NCBI RefSeq assembly: GCF_025291715.1
Contig: NZ_JAMBIZ010000014.1
Location: 1-64,000 of the forward strand
Length of the DNA: 64,000 bases
From: Metasolibacillus sp.
GTDB taxonomy: Bacteria > Bacillota > Bacilli > Bacillales_A > Planococcaceae
Direction of reading: 5' to 3'
The notes under the pieces were generated by a model. The model made no database searches. It had not been told where the DNA came from and was given only the letters and a program-made list of their open reading frames with translations. The stretch's first letter is position 1, and each line of letters begins with the position of its first letter. The position numbers were made by a program, and so were the translations under genes. Positions 1-7,487 of this stretch are shown here, piece by piece.

Positions 1-264
1 TATAAAATCCTCACGAATATTTCCTCCGTTAGTGAAAATGATTTCACGCCCATATTTTTGTTTAATATAGCTATTAACTTTGTCCACCCAATTATAAATA
101 CTGCGTGGTTCCCAACCTGTATCAGAAAAAATGATGTAGTCTGGAATGACACCGTTTATCTCGCCTTTTAAAGCCATTAGCAACAATGCTGTAGATTGTG
201 TACCTCCGCCGAACGACAACACATGTACATGCTTTTTGCCATCGTCATAACTTTGTTTAATCAT
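1..264 (-). CDS. PP-loop (PAPS reductase-like) phage protein, partial
   Basis: The first 88 codons of a gene that runs off the left edge. Near residue 17 it has S-F-G-G-G-T-Q-S, the pyrophosphate-binding PP-loop of adenine nucleotide alpha hydrolases, followed by an FSDTGWE segment as in phosphoadenosine phosphosulfate reductase/DndC-like proteins. These enzymes bind ATP or PAPS; stand-alone phage versions have unknown substrates and have been linked to sulfur or nucleic-acid modification. The ATG at 264 follows a good AGAGGTGAT ribosome site. It is the most distal early-operon gene seen here, downstream of the ERCC4 nuclease. The PP-loop call is firm; the substrate is unknown. Confidence 0.75.
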   Translation of the reverse strand, partial: MIKQSYDDGKKHVHVLSFGGGTQSTALLLMALKGEINGVIPDYIIFSDTGWEPRSIYNWVDKVNSYIKQKYGREIIFTNGGNIREDFI

Positions 265-305
265 GAATATCACCTCTTTTTTGCTACGCTTAATGGTTCA
301 AATAC

Positions 306-491
306 TTAGTTATCAATTTCTTTCCAACCCTCTTTAACTAGCAACTGACAGATAGGCGAGAAGTCAGGAATCACAGCCGTGACCTCTACGCCCTCCACAG
401 TTGTGAGGAATGTTCTTGTATTTAATTTTTCTTTTGGTTTTTTACGCTTATTACCAATATTACAAATTGGAATACCATGTTTATTGAGCAT
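306..491 (-). CDS. small hypothetical prophage protein (61 aa)
   Basis: A 61-residue ORF whose start shares one base with the stop of the ERCC4 nuclease gene, which suggests translational coupling. It is basic in the first half (KRKKPKEK near residues 15-22) and has no domain I recognise. It carries one copy of the dispersed prophage motif CTGTGGAGGGC (390-400), read here as the codons for T-V-E-G. No function is proposed. Gene status rests on the tight overlap and direction. Confidence 0.55.
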   Translation of the reverse strand: MLNKHGIPICNIGNKRKKPKEKLNTRTFLTTVEGVEVTAVIPDFSPICQLLVKEGWKEIDN

Positions 492-1039
492 TAGAACACC
501 CCATTTTTTAGGTAATACCTTGCTTGATATAAAAACCTGTGTAAAATAACATGTCCCATCATGTCCTTTTCGACTGGACGAATTTCGAAATTATATTTCG
601 CTTGCAGGCTATCTAATCGCCCTCGTAAAGCCTTTGGGTCGTATCGACTACGGTAATTCCCTTGTGCTAAATTACGGTCAAAATGCGGGTCCTCCACAAA
701 GATAACGAATTTGCTACCTTGTGAGCGAATCAACTCATTGATAAATGCTTGTTGAGTATCTTTTTGCAAGTTACCGCATATTTCGTCAACGGAATTTTTA
801 CGCTCAACGTAAGAATTGAAATATAAATCACGTGTTATCCCTAGTTTTTGCGTGTCCTCATTGGACGGAATCATAAAGCTATAATCACCTGTATCAAGTT
901 TTTGCAATTTCATCGGAATATCCTTTTGCTTGAAATATTCGATGATGTGCATAGATGATTTTTCCCTAGTGTCCATGATGATGGTTAAGTGTTTTAACAG
1001 TGCGTCAATTTCTTTGTCAGCAAAGCGGTAATGAATCAT
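491..1039 (-). CDS. ERCC4/XPF-type nuclease domain protein
   Basis: A 182-residue protein with the ERCC4 nuclease signature: D-T-R-E-K near residues 23-27, G-D-Y at 51-53 and E-R-K at 79-81, followed by a conserved aspartate near 85. In XPF/Mus81-type enzymes these acidic and lysine residues bind the metal at the active site and cut branched or flap DNA. Phage versions of this size are single-domain and probably resolve branched replication or recombination intermediates. It overlaps YopX by four bases (ATGA type) and the next small gene by one base. The family call is strong; the exact DNA substrate is inferred. Confidence 0.8.
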   Translation of the reverse strand: MIHYRFADKEIDALLKHLTIIMDTREKSSMHIIEYFKQKDIPMKLQKLDTGDYSFMIPSNEDTQKLGITRDLYFNSYVERKNSVDEICGNLQKDTQQAFINELIRSQGSKFVIFVEDPHFDRNLAQGNYRSRYDPKALRGRLDSLQAKYNFEIRPVEKDMMGHVILHRFLYQARYYLKNGVF

Positions 1040-1440
1040 TTTGTATCACCTAGCAATTCAGGATTTTCGTAAATATTGCCGATGACTTCAAAAACATACT
1101 TACGCTCTACTATTTCGTAAAAAGCGTACTCATCCGTTCCCCAACACCATTCATCCATTGTGACTACTTGCAGTTCATTAGCGTAGCCCTCTTTATGTTC
1201 GAATTTCAAGATATCCCCCTCATAGATTTTCTCGCCGTTCTTGTCCTTTAAGCCTGTGTATTGCATATATTGCAGATGTTCTAACTTTTCAGCATAAAAC
1301 CCCTCAACCGAATCATCAGGAATTAATTTATCTGCTACAATACTGTTACTATCAAAATAAAAATGAATTAATTCTTCTTCGCCTACCCAATACATTTTAT
1401 TTTCAACATTGCACCAAGCACGAAATTTAATTTCCCTCAC
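1036..1440 (-). CDS. YopX family phage protein
   Basis: A 134-residue YopX-type protein. It has the family's typical opening (REIKFRAW), the central Q-Y-T-G-L-K-D-K-N-G-E-K-I-Y-E-G-D-I segment near residues 65-85, and the closing V-I-G-N-I-Y-E-N-P-E. The start is GTG at 1440, chosen because an AGGGGG ribosome site lies eight bases upstream. YopX proteins are common in early regions of Gram-positive phages; their role is not established. It overlaps the nuclease gene by four bases. Confidence 0.85.
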   Translation of the reverse strand: MREIKFRAWCNVENKMYWVGEEELIHFYFDSNSIVADKLIPDDSVEGFYAEKLEHLQYMQYTGLKDKNGEKIYEGDILKFEHKEGYANELQVVTMDEWCWGTDEYAFYEIVERKYVFEVIGNIYENPELLGDTK

Positions 1441-1489
1441 TATAAAAACCCCCTAACATATCATTTTTACCTATCTAGCGCTTTCTGTA

Positions 1490-1542
1490 AGGCGTTTTAA
1501 TATCAAAGTAGTATTATTTATCACCTTTAATCTAAAACGCCT
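1490..1542. other. inverted repeat between hypothetical gene and YopX
   Basis: Perfect 10-bp arms, AGGCGTTTTA (1490-1499) and TAAAACGCCT (1533-1542), flank a 33-base loop. It lies in the only noticeable gap between leftward early genes. It could be a weak intra-operon processing or termination hairpin, or a protein site. No run of T follows in the direction of transcription, so I do not call it a terminator. Confidence 0.4.
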
Positions 1543-1557
1543 AAAAACACGCTTAAA

Positions 1558-1983
1558 TCACTTATTTTGACGTGCATGTAAAATAGCACGTTCATAGATT
1601 TGTTTTTTGAGCTGTTCCGTTTCGGCATTTTCATATTTTCGCCAATCCTCGTATAGCTCTCCCCAACCGTTCACAGCTAACTTAGCTTGATAGTCCATAA
1701 ATAGATTTAAAGCTACTTCATCACTGTTTAAAAAATTGCCAATAGATTCATTACGTTGCCAACCAGCCAAAGCAACTATCATTTTCCATGCTGTCATGTC
1801 TGTTGCGTTCATGCCCTCCACAGATTTGAGGTAGGCATCTATTTCATCAAAAATAGGCTCGGCTGCTTTTAAAACTTCTGACGGTATTTTTTGATGGTTT
1901 TTTAATTCGAGTTGACCGTCACTTTCATCACGTTCAATCACGCCACCAAATTTCCAAATTTGAGCTAAAATATATAAAACCAC
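1558..1983 (-). CDS. hypothetical prophage protein (141 aa), primase-linked
   Basis: The 141-residue product starts at GTG 1983, preceded by AAGGAAG about nine bases upstream. The first 60 residues (G-G-V-I-E-R-D-E-S-D-G-Q-L-E-L, then I-P-S-E-V-L-K-A-A) loosely resemble small docking-type domains that sit beside replication proteins in integrative elements. The rest is helical and rich in Trp and Glu. It lies just past the iteron-rich gap behind the primase-helicase, so a replication role is plausible but unproven. It holds one copy of the dispersed motif (1813-1823, codons for S-V-E-G). Confidence 0.6.
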   Translation of the reverse strand: MVLYILAQIWKFGGVIERDESDGQLELKNHQKIPSEVLKAAEPIFDEIDAYLKSVEGMNATDMTAWKMIVALAGWQRNESIGNFLNSDEVALNLFMDYQAKLAVNGWGELYEDWRKYENAETEQLKKQIYERAILHARQNK

Positions 1984-2008
1984 CGCTTTCCACTTCCTTA
2001 CAATTTAC

Positions 2009-2335
2009 GGGTTACTTAATTTTTTGAATATGTCGTTTTTATGCCCCTTAATTAACCCGGGTTACTTTTCCGTAACCCACTTTACACTTACAGCCACAAG
2101 ACTTTAAGCGTTTCGGGTTAAAAAGGTTACTCGGAAATCGCATTACGCCCTTATAGTAGTATCTTTATATATATTTTATTTTTTTATTTTATATATATTT
2201 AAGTAACCAAAGTAACAAAATAACTACAAAGTATTGATATTACTGATTTTCTGCGGGTTACTTAAAGAATTTAAAGGGTTACTTAAACTAGCTTAAAGTT
2301 ACTTTTCGCTGTTTTTGATGATTCTTCCGTAACCC
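2009..2335. repeat. iteron cluster, candidate prophage replication origin
   Basis: GGGTTAC or its complement recurs at 2009, 2059, 2072 (inverted), 2255, 2276 and 2329 (inverted), with shorter relatives at 2115, 2125, 2201, 2211 and 2298. Three copies extend to GGGTTACTTAA (2009, 2255, 2276). A TAACCCGGGTTA palindrome sits at 2053-2064. Between the two groups lies an almost pure A/T stretch (about 2161-2200), the usual look of a DNA-unwinding element. The cluster spans the gap behind the primase-helicase and enters its last codons. The repeats are seen; origin function is inferred from position and layout. Confidence 0.6.
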
Positions 2336-4637
2336 ATTTAGACGCTCTTTCCTGTAAAGTTATTCCTAAAAAGAAATTTTTGTTTTTTGCACCACGTTCT
2401 TTTTTGAATCCTTTAGTTTCCAACATTCGGTAAAAACTTCTGTTTCCAACAACACGTTCCTTCGCCGTGTAACAAAAACTGTCATACGTTTTATAAAGCT
2501 CTTGCGCTTCAATTTTGATTGATTCATTTTCCTTATCCACATAACAACATTCGACAAGGAAAGGGTCTAATATATCCATATCCTCTTTGTATAGACCTGT
2601 TGCTTTTGTAACAACCAACGGTTCTTTTAATCCGTCCTTCTGCCACTTTAAACAGCCCTCAATCGCCCAGTTGAGTATTCCGCTCATTTCAAGCGATAAT
2701 TTTTCGGGTAGCTTTTTATCGCGTTTGTGTGCTGGCAAGTTTAAATCAAATGGAATCAATTTAACTCGGCGCCATATCCCTTCATCTAAGCCACCAATAA
2801 TCGGCTTATGATTAGTGGTAAAGAATACTTTAAATTCTGGAATGTACTCGAAATACTCTTGACGCAAGAAGCGAGCTAGGACAGGCTCACCACCTGTAAT
2901 TTGCTTTACAAATGATTCGGAAAGCTTTTCCCCTTCCTCTGATTCAATCGCAGATACAAAGCGTGCTCCTACTAATCTAGCAATATCATTGTTAGCGCCT
3001 GTTTCTTTTTTCTTGATAAACGTATCTGATTTAGCTTGCTTACCATATTCGCCTACGAGGTCCTTAATAGTGTTGATAAAAGTAGATTTACCATTTGAGC
3101 CGCCGCCAACCAAAAACATCATGATTTGTTCGCTGATATCGCCTGTTAGCGAGTAACCAATTAAACGTTGCATATATTCTTGTAAGTCTTTGTCACCTAA
3201 AAATATTTGGTCTAAAAATGCTAACCAATTCGGACATTTTGCATTTTCGTCATAATAGATATTTGTTATTTTTGTAAGTTTCAACTCTCGGTCATGTGGC
3301 TGTAATTTTCCTGTTTTTAAATCCACAACCCCATTTTCGACATTTAGCAAATATTTATGTCGGTCAAATTCTTCGCGGTCCGCCGGCACTAAAACACGTA
3401 AATCTTTAATAGCAGCTTCGCGCACATTATGTTTTTCGCAATGGCGCGCCCATTTTTGCTCGTTTTCATCTTCTGATTTACCTAATTTACGCACTACCTT
3501 TGCGACTAATCGCTGTAATTTTCCTTTAGTATCAATCTCCCAATGCTTGCCGTTCCAAATGTACCACCCGACCGTATTTACATGGCGGATAACATGACCA
3601 TATTCGTATGCAATTCGCTCGGCGTTACCTAAATCAGTTAGCTTAAATTTTTTAGCTGGCTTGTCTACTTCCTCTACATCATCACTGTGGACGGCAAATG
3701 AAAATTCACTGTCGTTTTGATGGTCTAACACTGTTGTAGTGGTAGAAGAAATAGCTGTAGCAATCGTTCTTTCGCCGTATGTTTCCCCTGTATCGGAAAA
3801 GTGAATTCTGTCCCATTTATCACGCATAAGACTTGATTCACGAAACATTGAATCCATTCTTGAAGCGCTTTTTCCAGTCCAAAAAGCCAAATGGTTACAT
3901 AGTGCCATATCACTAGATGAATGGTCATCGTTTATTAAATTTCCGTTGTACAATGACCGTATTTCATCGCCGCTTTTCGAACGGAACATTCTTTCCCAAA
4001 GTGCTTCGTTTGACAGCTTAATTTCATCTTTTTCGAACTCTGCTAAATTCACACGACCTTGTACGTCCGAATCGTCAAAATACTTTTCGAAAATCTCTGC
4101 CAACTCGTCCGTTCGGTCATAAATTTCGTTTGAATTTTCACGATTACCAGTCATCGTAAAGTAACGGCCATATTGGTAAATTTCTAAGCCATGCTTTGTA
4201 CTTTTACGTCCAGTTCCCACTACAGACTGTGGAAGGCTACCCTTGATGATTATGTGAATGCCTGTACCTGATACGCTAAACTCTGTATAACTGTCCAACG
4301 CGTTAATGACCTCTTGTGCAAAATCATTAATAATTGGGTTTACTTTGTCTTTATCATCACTCGCATACGTCACACATTTATCAATATCAATGCCGATGTA
4401 GTTGTCTTGTCGGCTAAATACAAAGCCTATGCCGTCAGCGTCCGTTTCTGTATAAAACTTCGCCGCTGTTGCAAATGTAGACCATGTGCGGCGATCATTG
4501 GAACGAGCTTCATTTCCATCAACTTGATATGGTATTTTTGTATAGCGCCCGCCTTTTTTCTCCGCCTTCCACAATATCCATTGGGGCAGCATTCGTAATT
4601 CCGATGGTATTTCATTAAAATTAATTGGTGTTTTCAC
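2283..4637 (-). CDS. phage/plasmid primase-helicase (D5/P4 type)
   Basis: A 784-residue replication protein with two parts. The N-terminal 200 residues look like a primase-polymerase domain, with the metal-binding G-I-D-I-D-K-C at 82-88. The C-terminal half is an SF3/D5 helicase: Walker A G-G-G-S-N-G-K-S at 511-518, an acidic Walker B-like region near 565-575, and F-F-T-T-N-H-K-P-I near 608-616 as sensor motif. Such proteins prime and unwind DNA at the phage origin. The GTG start at 4637 follows GAAGGTGAG. The stop lies inside the iteron cluster. Two copies of the dispersed motif fall inside the gene (3685, 4228), in different frames. Confidence 0.9.
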   Translation of the reverse strand: MKTPINFNEIPSELRMLPQWILWKAEKKGGRYTKIPYQVDGNEARSNDRRTWSTFATAAKFYTETDADGIGFVFSRQDNYIGIDIDKCVTYASDDKDKVNPIINDFAQEVINALDSYTEFSVSGTGIHIIIKGSLPQSVVGTGRKSTKHGLEIYQYGRYFTMTGNRENSNEIYDRTDELAEIFEKYFDDSDVQGRVNLAEFEKDEIKLSNEALWERMFRSKSGDEIRSLYNGNLINDDHSSSDMALCNHLAFWTGKSASRMDSMFRESSLMRDKWDRIHFSDTGETYGERTIATAISSTTTTVLDHQNDSEFSFAVHSDDVEEVDKPAKKFKLTDLGNAERIAYEYGHVIRHVNTVGWYIWNGKHWEIDTKGKLQRLVAKVVRKLGKSEDENEQKWARHCEKHNVREAAIKDLRVLVPADREEFDRHKYLLNVENGVVDLKTGKLQPHDRELKLTKITNIYYDENAKCPNWLAFLDQIFLGDKDLQEYMQRLIGYSLTGDISEQIMMFLVGGGSNGKSTFINTIKDLVGEYGKQAKSDTFIKKKETGANNDIARLVGARFVSAIESEEGEKLSESFVKQITGGEPVLARFLRQEYFEYIPEFKVFFTTNHKPIIGGLDEGIWRRVKLIPFDLNLPAHKRDKKLPEKLSLEMSGILNWAIEGCLKWQKDGLKEPLVVTKATGLYKEDMDILDPFLVECCYVDKENESIKIEAQELYKTYDSFCYTAKERVVGNRSFYRMLETKGFKKERGAKNKNFFLGITLQERASKWVTEESSKTAKSNFKLV

Positions 4638-4647
4638 TTTCTCACCT

Positions 4648-4995
4648 TCATTCGTTGATGCCTTTGATTTTTATACCTAGTGTATCTAATGTATATACAA
4701 TCGCATTTCCGTATGCTGTATGCGCTCGTCTGTCATACGGGTCATTCGTTTCTTGCCAAGTTCGTTGACGTTGATAAGTTGCTAACAATTTTTCTTCCGG
4801 CGTTTCTTCGATTTCGTAACCATTTAGTAACAATGAAACAAAAGCTTCTGTCGAAAGTTCTTTTAAACATCGCAAATGACTAGAATGCCAATTTTCGCTT
4901 AAATGCACTCGCAACGAACTTTCAAACTTATAATTTTCTTTTACATATTCAATCGCTTTCGCAACCTCACGACTAACCTTCACTTTTTCATTCAT
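4648..4995 (-). CDS. hypothetical prophage protein (115 aa)
   Basis: I chose the ATG at 4995 because a GGTGGGG ribosome site sits seven bases upstream; it overlaps the end of the preceding gene by eight bases. The product is helical and soluble, with no membrane segment. It carries E-E-T-P-E-E-K-L-L-A-T-Y-Q-R-Q in the middle and Y-D-R-R-A-H-T-A-Y-G-N-A near the end, a pattern seen in unassigned phage proteins next to primase genes. No domain is recognised. It lies ten bases before the primase-helicase start, so the two are probably co-translated. Confidence 0.65.
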   Translation of the reverse strand: MNEKVKVSREVAKAIEYVKENYKFESSLRVHLSENWHSSHLRCLKELSTEAFVSLLLNGYEIEETPEEKLLATYQRQRTWQETNDPYDRRAHTAYGNAIVYTLDTLGIKIKGINE

Positions 4996-5356
4996 TTGAT
5001 TCCCCACCTGCCATAGATATGATTTCTAAAATGCTGTCAATTACACTTTCTTCTACATAGCTTTCCTTCGCATCTAAACAGACTTTCCGAATATCTCCAA
5101 GCACCTTACATAGTTGCTTATTTTCTGCTAGTAAAGAGCTAAGATAATTAGTACCTGTTTTTATTTTTAACACTTGCAAATAAACCAATAAATCAATGAT
5201 TTCCTCACTTGCATGGTCCAGCCATTCGGCTGTTGATAGCTCACTCGGCCGCACTGTTCGACCATATTTTTCAATACCTTTTTCAGTTTGATTAATCAAT
5301 AATTCTTGCACTTGACTAAGCACATGATTGCTATTAATTTCGCTTTGAATATCCAC
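4988..5356 (-). CDS. MazG-like helical phage protein
   Basis: A 122-residue protein whose first half, K-Y-G-R-T-V then E-W-L-D-H-A-S-E-E-I-I-D-L-L-V-Y-L near residues 30-60, resembles phage relatives of all-helical NTP pyrophosphatases (MazG/dUTPase-like fold), where an EExxD pattern binds magnesium. Such enzymes trim the nucleotide pool. The second half is variable and also helical. It overlaps its upstream neighbour by one base. The fold is suggested only by motif; catalytic activity is not established. Confidence 0.5.
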   Translation of the reverse strand: MDIQSEINSNHVLSQVQELLINQTEKGIEKYGRTVRPSELSTAEWLDHASEEIIDLLVYLQVLKIKTGTNYLSSLLAENKQLCKVLGDIRKVCLDAKESYVEESVIDSILEIISMAGGESNE

Positions 5357-5559
5357 TATATTTTCCCTCCCAATACCTTCATATGATTACTTTTAAAAAA
5401 CTGAAAAACGTTTGTACTGATTTTATACATGCGTTTAATATCCTTGTCGCTCAATCCGAAATTGGATAATTCCAAATAAGTTTTAAACGTCAATTCATTC
5501 GGAAATTGCGCCTTAATTTTTTGTAATTTTTCGTTGCTATATGCATCGTTTTTAGCCAT
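5356..5559 (-). CDS. small prophage protein with HTH-like segment (67 aa)
   Basis: A 67-residue basic protein in the operon between the DUF669 gene and the MazG-like gene. Residues 35-58 (L-S-D-K-D-I-K-R-M-Y-K-I-S-T-N-V-F-Q) could form a helix-turn-helix, as in small phage proteins tentatively called DNA-binding. The ATG at 5559 is clear of the upstream gene but sits behind the hairpin at 5596-5620. Function unknown. Confidence 0.55.
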   Translation of the reverse strand: MAKNDAYSNEKLQKIKAQFPNELTFKTYLELSNFGLSDKDIKRMYKISTNVFQFFKSNHMKVLGGKI

Positions 5560-5595
5560 TTTCAGCCCTCCATAACCGAATTTGGGTATAAGAAA

Positions 5596-5620
5596 AGAGA
5601 GCCCCGAAAAAGAGCCCTCT
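5596..5620 (-). terminator. hairpin inside early operon, weak terminator or processing site
   Basis: On the leftward strand AGAGGGCTC pairs with GGGCTCTCT (nine pairs, two G-U), followed by TTTTCTT. It sits directly after the DUF669 stop and before the next early gene. It could lower expression of the distal replication genes relative to the recombination genes. The structure is visible; termination efficiency is not known. Confidence 0.45.
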
Positions 5621-5628
5621 ATTTAGTT

Positions 5629-6096
5629 TTAGAATGGTAACGCATCATCGCCGACTGTAATTGGCGCCCCTGCCTGTTGTGGTGGATTTACTTTCGATAC
5701 GTCATAATATTTTGCTTTAGCAAAAATTCGTTCTTGACCGTCTTTCGTATTTTTTTCGTGTTTCACATTGATTTCTAAATATTTCCCAATCAATTGATTA
5801 GCCATGTCTTGCGGTGAAGTGAATGGGTGTCCGTGTGGGAACCCACAAGCAGCAATTAACGAGTTTACGATTTTAACTGATACTTCATGCTCAAATGTGA
5901 ACGTATTATATAAAATTTTAGCGCCTTGATGTGGTTGGTTAACATCGCTTCGAATTTCAAAGTCTACGGAAAGCTTGTCCTTTCCAGCTTGCGTTTTACC
6001 AGGTTCAGCATTTACAATACTCGCTTCGTATTTCCCTTCCGCTACTAATTCAAAGCTACTTGATACGTTATTTACATCTAATTTAAAGAATGACAT
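5629..6096 (-). CDS. DUF669 single-strand DNA-binding-like protein
   Basis: A 155-residue DUF669 protein. It opens F-F-K-L-D-V-N-N-V-S, has the family's central F-E-I-R-S-D and K-I-L-Y-N-T-F segments, and ends in D-D-A-L-P-F. That last hexapeptide copies the acidic C-terminal tip by which single-strand-binding proteins recruit partners, which supports an SSB or recombination-accessory role. The start overlaps the ATPase stop by one base (ATGA-like coupling). Pairing of DUF669 with a RecA-like ATPase is typical of siphovirus recombination cassettes. Family strong; role inferred. Confidence 0.85.
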   Translation of the reverse strand: MSFFKLDVNNVSSSFELVAEGKYEASIVNAEPGKTQAGKDKLSVDFEIRSDVNQPHQGAKILYNTFTFEHEVSVKIVNSLIAACGFPHGHPFTSPQDMANQLIGKYLEINVKHEKNTKDGQERIFAKAKYYDVSKVNPPQQAGAPITVGDDALPF

Positions 6097-6815
6097 TATT
6101 TATTTTCCTCCTCTGTGGATGGCACTACATCGCCAATTGTAAAAATTTCATTTTGCAAACAAAATTCACGATTGTCTAATTGATTTTTAGCAAACGTGCC
6201 ATCTGATTTACTTAATATAAAGCCACGTACTTTTGTTTGTGGATTGCGTACTAATCGTCCAACGATAGGGATAATGCCCATGATGTGATTAACTACTTTT
6301 TCGCGAATGTCGGGCAAAAATTGATTGTACAGCTGTCCACTTTCAAGCGTAATTTGTCTTGTTGTTTCCCAAGCTGTAAATATCACATTAACCCCAAGCC
6401 CCTTGAAGGCTTCGACAATGCCGATTAAATGATTGTCAAAAATACCATAGTCTTTTAGTTCAGGCTGACCACTTTTAGTGTTTTTTGCCTTTTCCATCAG
6501 CCACAATTTTTGATAGTGTGATAGATTATCAATTACGATATTTTCATAGTTTGCAATATTTTTTTTGGCATAAACATAAAACTCTTTAATGCTCGCTTCT
6601 GGGTTGTCTGTATCAATCTTTGCAATATCAATATTTTCTTTACCAGCTAAAACACGGCTAGTATGGTCAATATCCAACAACAATGTTTTACCCTCTAAAT
6701 ATTGCATTGTAGATGTTTTTCCCCCGCCTGGTTCTGCGTATAGTAGTTGGCAAAAATTTTCTTCTTTTTTCATTTCGCTAGCGCTTGTAATTTGCAAGCC
6801 TTCCACACTCCTCAT
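6096..6815 (-). CDS. RecA-like phage ATPase (Sak4-type)
   Basis: A 239-residue nucleotide-binding protein with Walker A A-E-P-G-G-G-K-T at 27-34, an L-L-L-D-I-D strand near 45-50 and Walker B N-I-V-I-D-N-L near 91-97. Size and motifs match Sak4-like single-domain RecA homologues used for single-strand annealing during phage recombination and replication. The next gene encodes a DUF669 SSB-like protein, the usual partner. The dispersed motif is present at 6113-6123, near the 3' end, here in a frame that reads P-S-T. The ATG at 6815 follows AGGAGTGTGGAAG. Confidence 0.8.
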   Translation of the reverse strand: MRSVEGLQITSASEMKKEENFCQLLYAEPGGGKTSTMQYLEGKTLLLDIDHTSRVLAGKENIDIAKIDTDNPEASIKEFYVYAKKNIANYENIVIDNLSHYQKLWLMEKAKNTKSGQPELKDYGIFDNHLIGIVEAFKGLGVNVIFTAWETTRQITLESGQLYNQFLPDIREKVVNHIMGIIPIVGRLVRNPQTKVRGFILSKSDGTFAKNQLDNREFCLQNEIFTIGDVVPSTEEENK

Positions 6816-6830
6816 TTATTTCTTTAGCCA

Positions 6831-7280
6831 TTATTTAGCCGCCTTTTCATAGTTTTCGGGAAAGTTTAAAATTGCCTTATCGCCTAACAGCTCATAAGCT
6901 TTTTTGTCGTATGCTTCAGCTGCTGCTGATTCGTGTAAGTAAGACCCACACCAATGCTTTTTGCCATTAACCTGTATCATGGCATAGTAATGATTTCCCT
7001 TTTTCGCAACACCTCTATATTGTGAAGTAGCGCCACGTTGTTTTTTAACTTGATTGATAACTTTTAAAGGCACTTCTTTAATTACTTCTTTTTCGACTAC
7101 CTTTTCCACTTCTACAATCTGTGGAGGGCTAGTAATAATTTCGATTTCACCTTTTAACAGCGATGTGCGATTGAGGAATATTCCCTTTACTGTTTTGCCG
7201 TCCACAGATTTATTTATCTCAGCAATAATATTGTCCAATGACTTAAAACGACTAACTGGAATTGTAATTACTTCGTTCAT
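6831..7280 (-). CDS. AP2-domain DNA-binding prophage protein
   Basis: The start is ATG 7280, six codons inside the open frame, because AGGAGGT lies just before it. The C-terminal 60 residues form an AP2 domain: S-Q-Y-R-G-V, then H-Y-Y-A-M-I-Q-V-N-G-K-K-H-W, then A-A-E-A-Y-D-K-K-A-Y and A-I-L-N-F. This three-strand plus helix fold reads DNA and is found in phage proteins and homing endonucleases. No HNH motif is seen, so this is a binder rather than a nuclease. A hydrophilic valine/glutamate-rich linker precedes it. The gene holds two copies of the dispersed 11-bp motif, facing each other (7119 rightward, 7197 leftward), which makes this protein a candidate reader of that motif. Confidence 0.8.
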   Translation of the reverse strand: MNEVITIPVSRFKSLDNIIAEINKSVDGKTVKGIFLNRTSLLKGEIEIITSPPQIVEVEKVVEKEVIKEVPLKVINQVKKQRGATSQYRGVAKKGNHYYAMIQVNGKKHWCGSYLHESAAAEAYDKKAYELLGDKAILNFPENYEKAAK

Positions 7281-7291
7281 TGGGTTACCTC

Positions 7292-7477
7292 CTACCATTT
7301 GAATTTATTAAACTCTTTACGAGTTTTTGTACCAATGACAACAAATAATAAAATTTGAACAATCACGATTGCACCTATGATGTATGCAGGAATGAACACC
7401 AACCACCATGACCAATCAATGACACTAAATGCTTTTAATAAAATAAACACGATTAATAGAATACCTAGTAAGCCCAT
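7292..7477 (-). CDS. small two-helix membrane protein of prophage
   Basis: Sixty-one residues with two hydrophobic segments (about 3-18 and 24-50) and a short basic tail (K-T-R-K-E-F-N-K-F-K-W). It lies between the AP2 and Gp157 genes with short gaps. Small membrane proteins like this are common among phage early genes and may affect host physiology or superinfection, but nothing in the sequence says which. The ATG follows AGGAGGTAAATA. Confidence 0.6.
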   Translation of the reverse strand: MGLLGILLIVFILLKAFSVIDWSWWLVFIPAYIIGAIVIVQILLFVVIGTKTRKEFNKFKW

Positions 7478-7487
7478 TATTTACCTC

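Noticed and set aside
2587-2811. Rightward frame inside the primase-helicase gene
   Set aside because: Shadow frame with no ribosome site, inside a well-supported gene.
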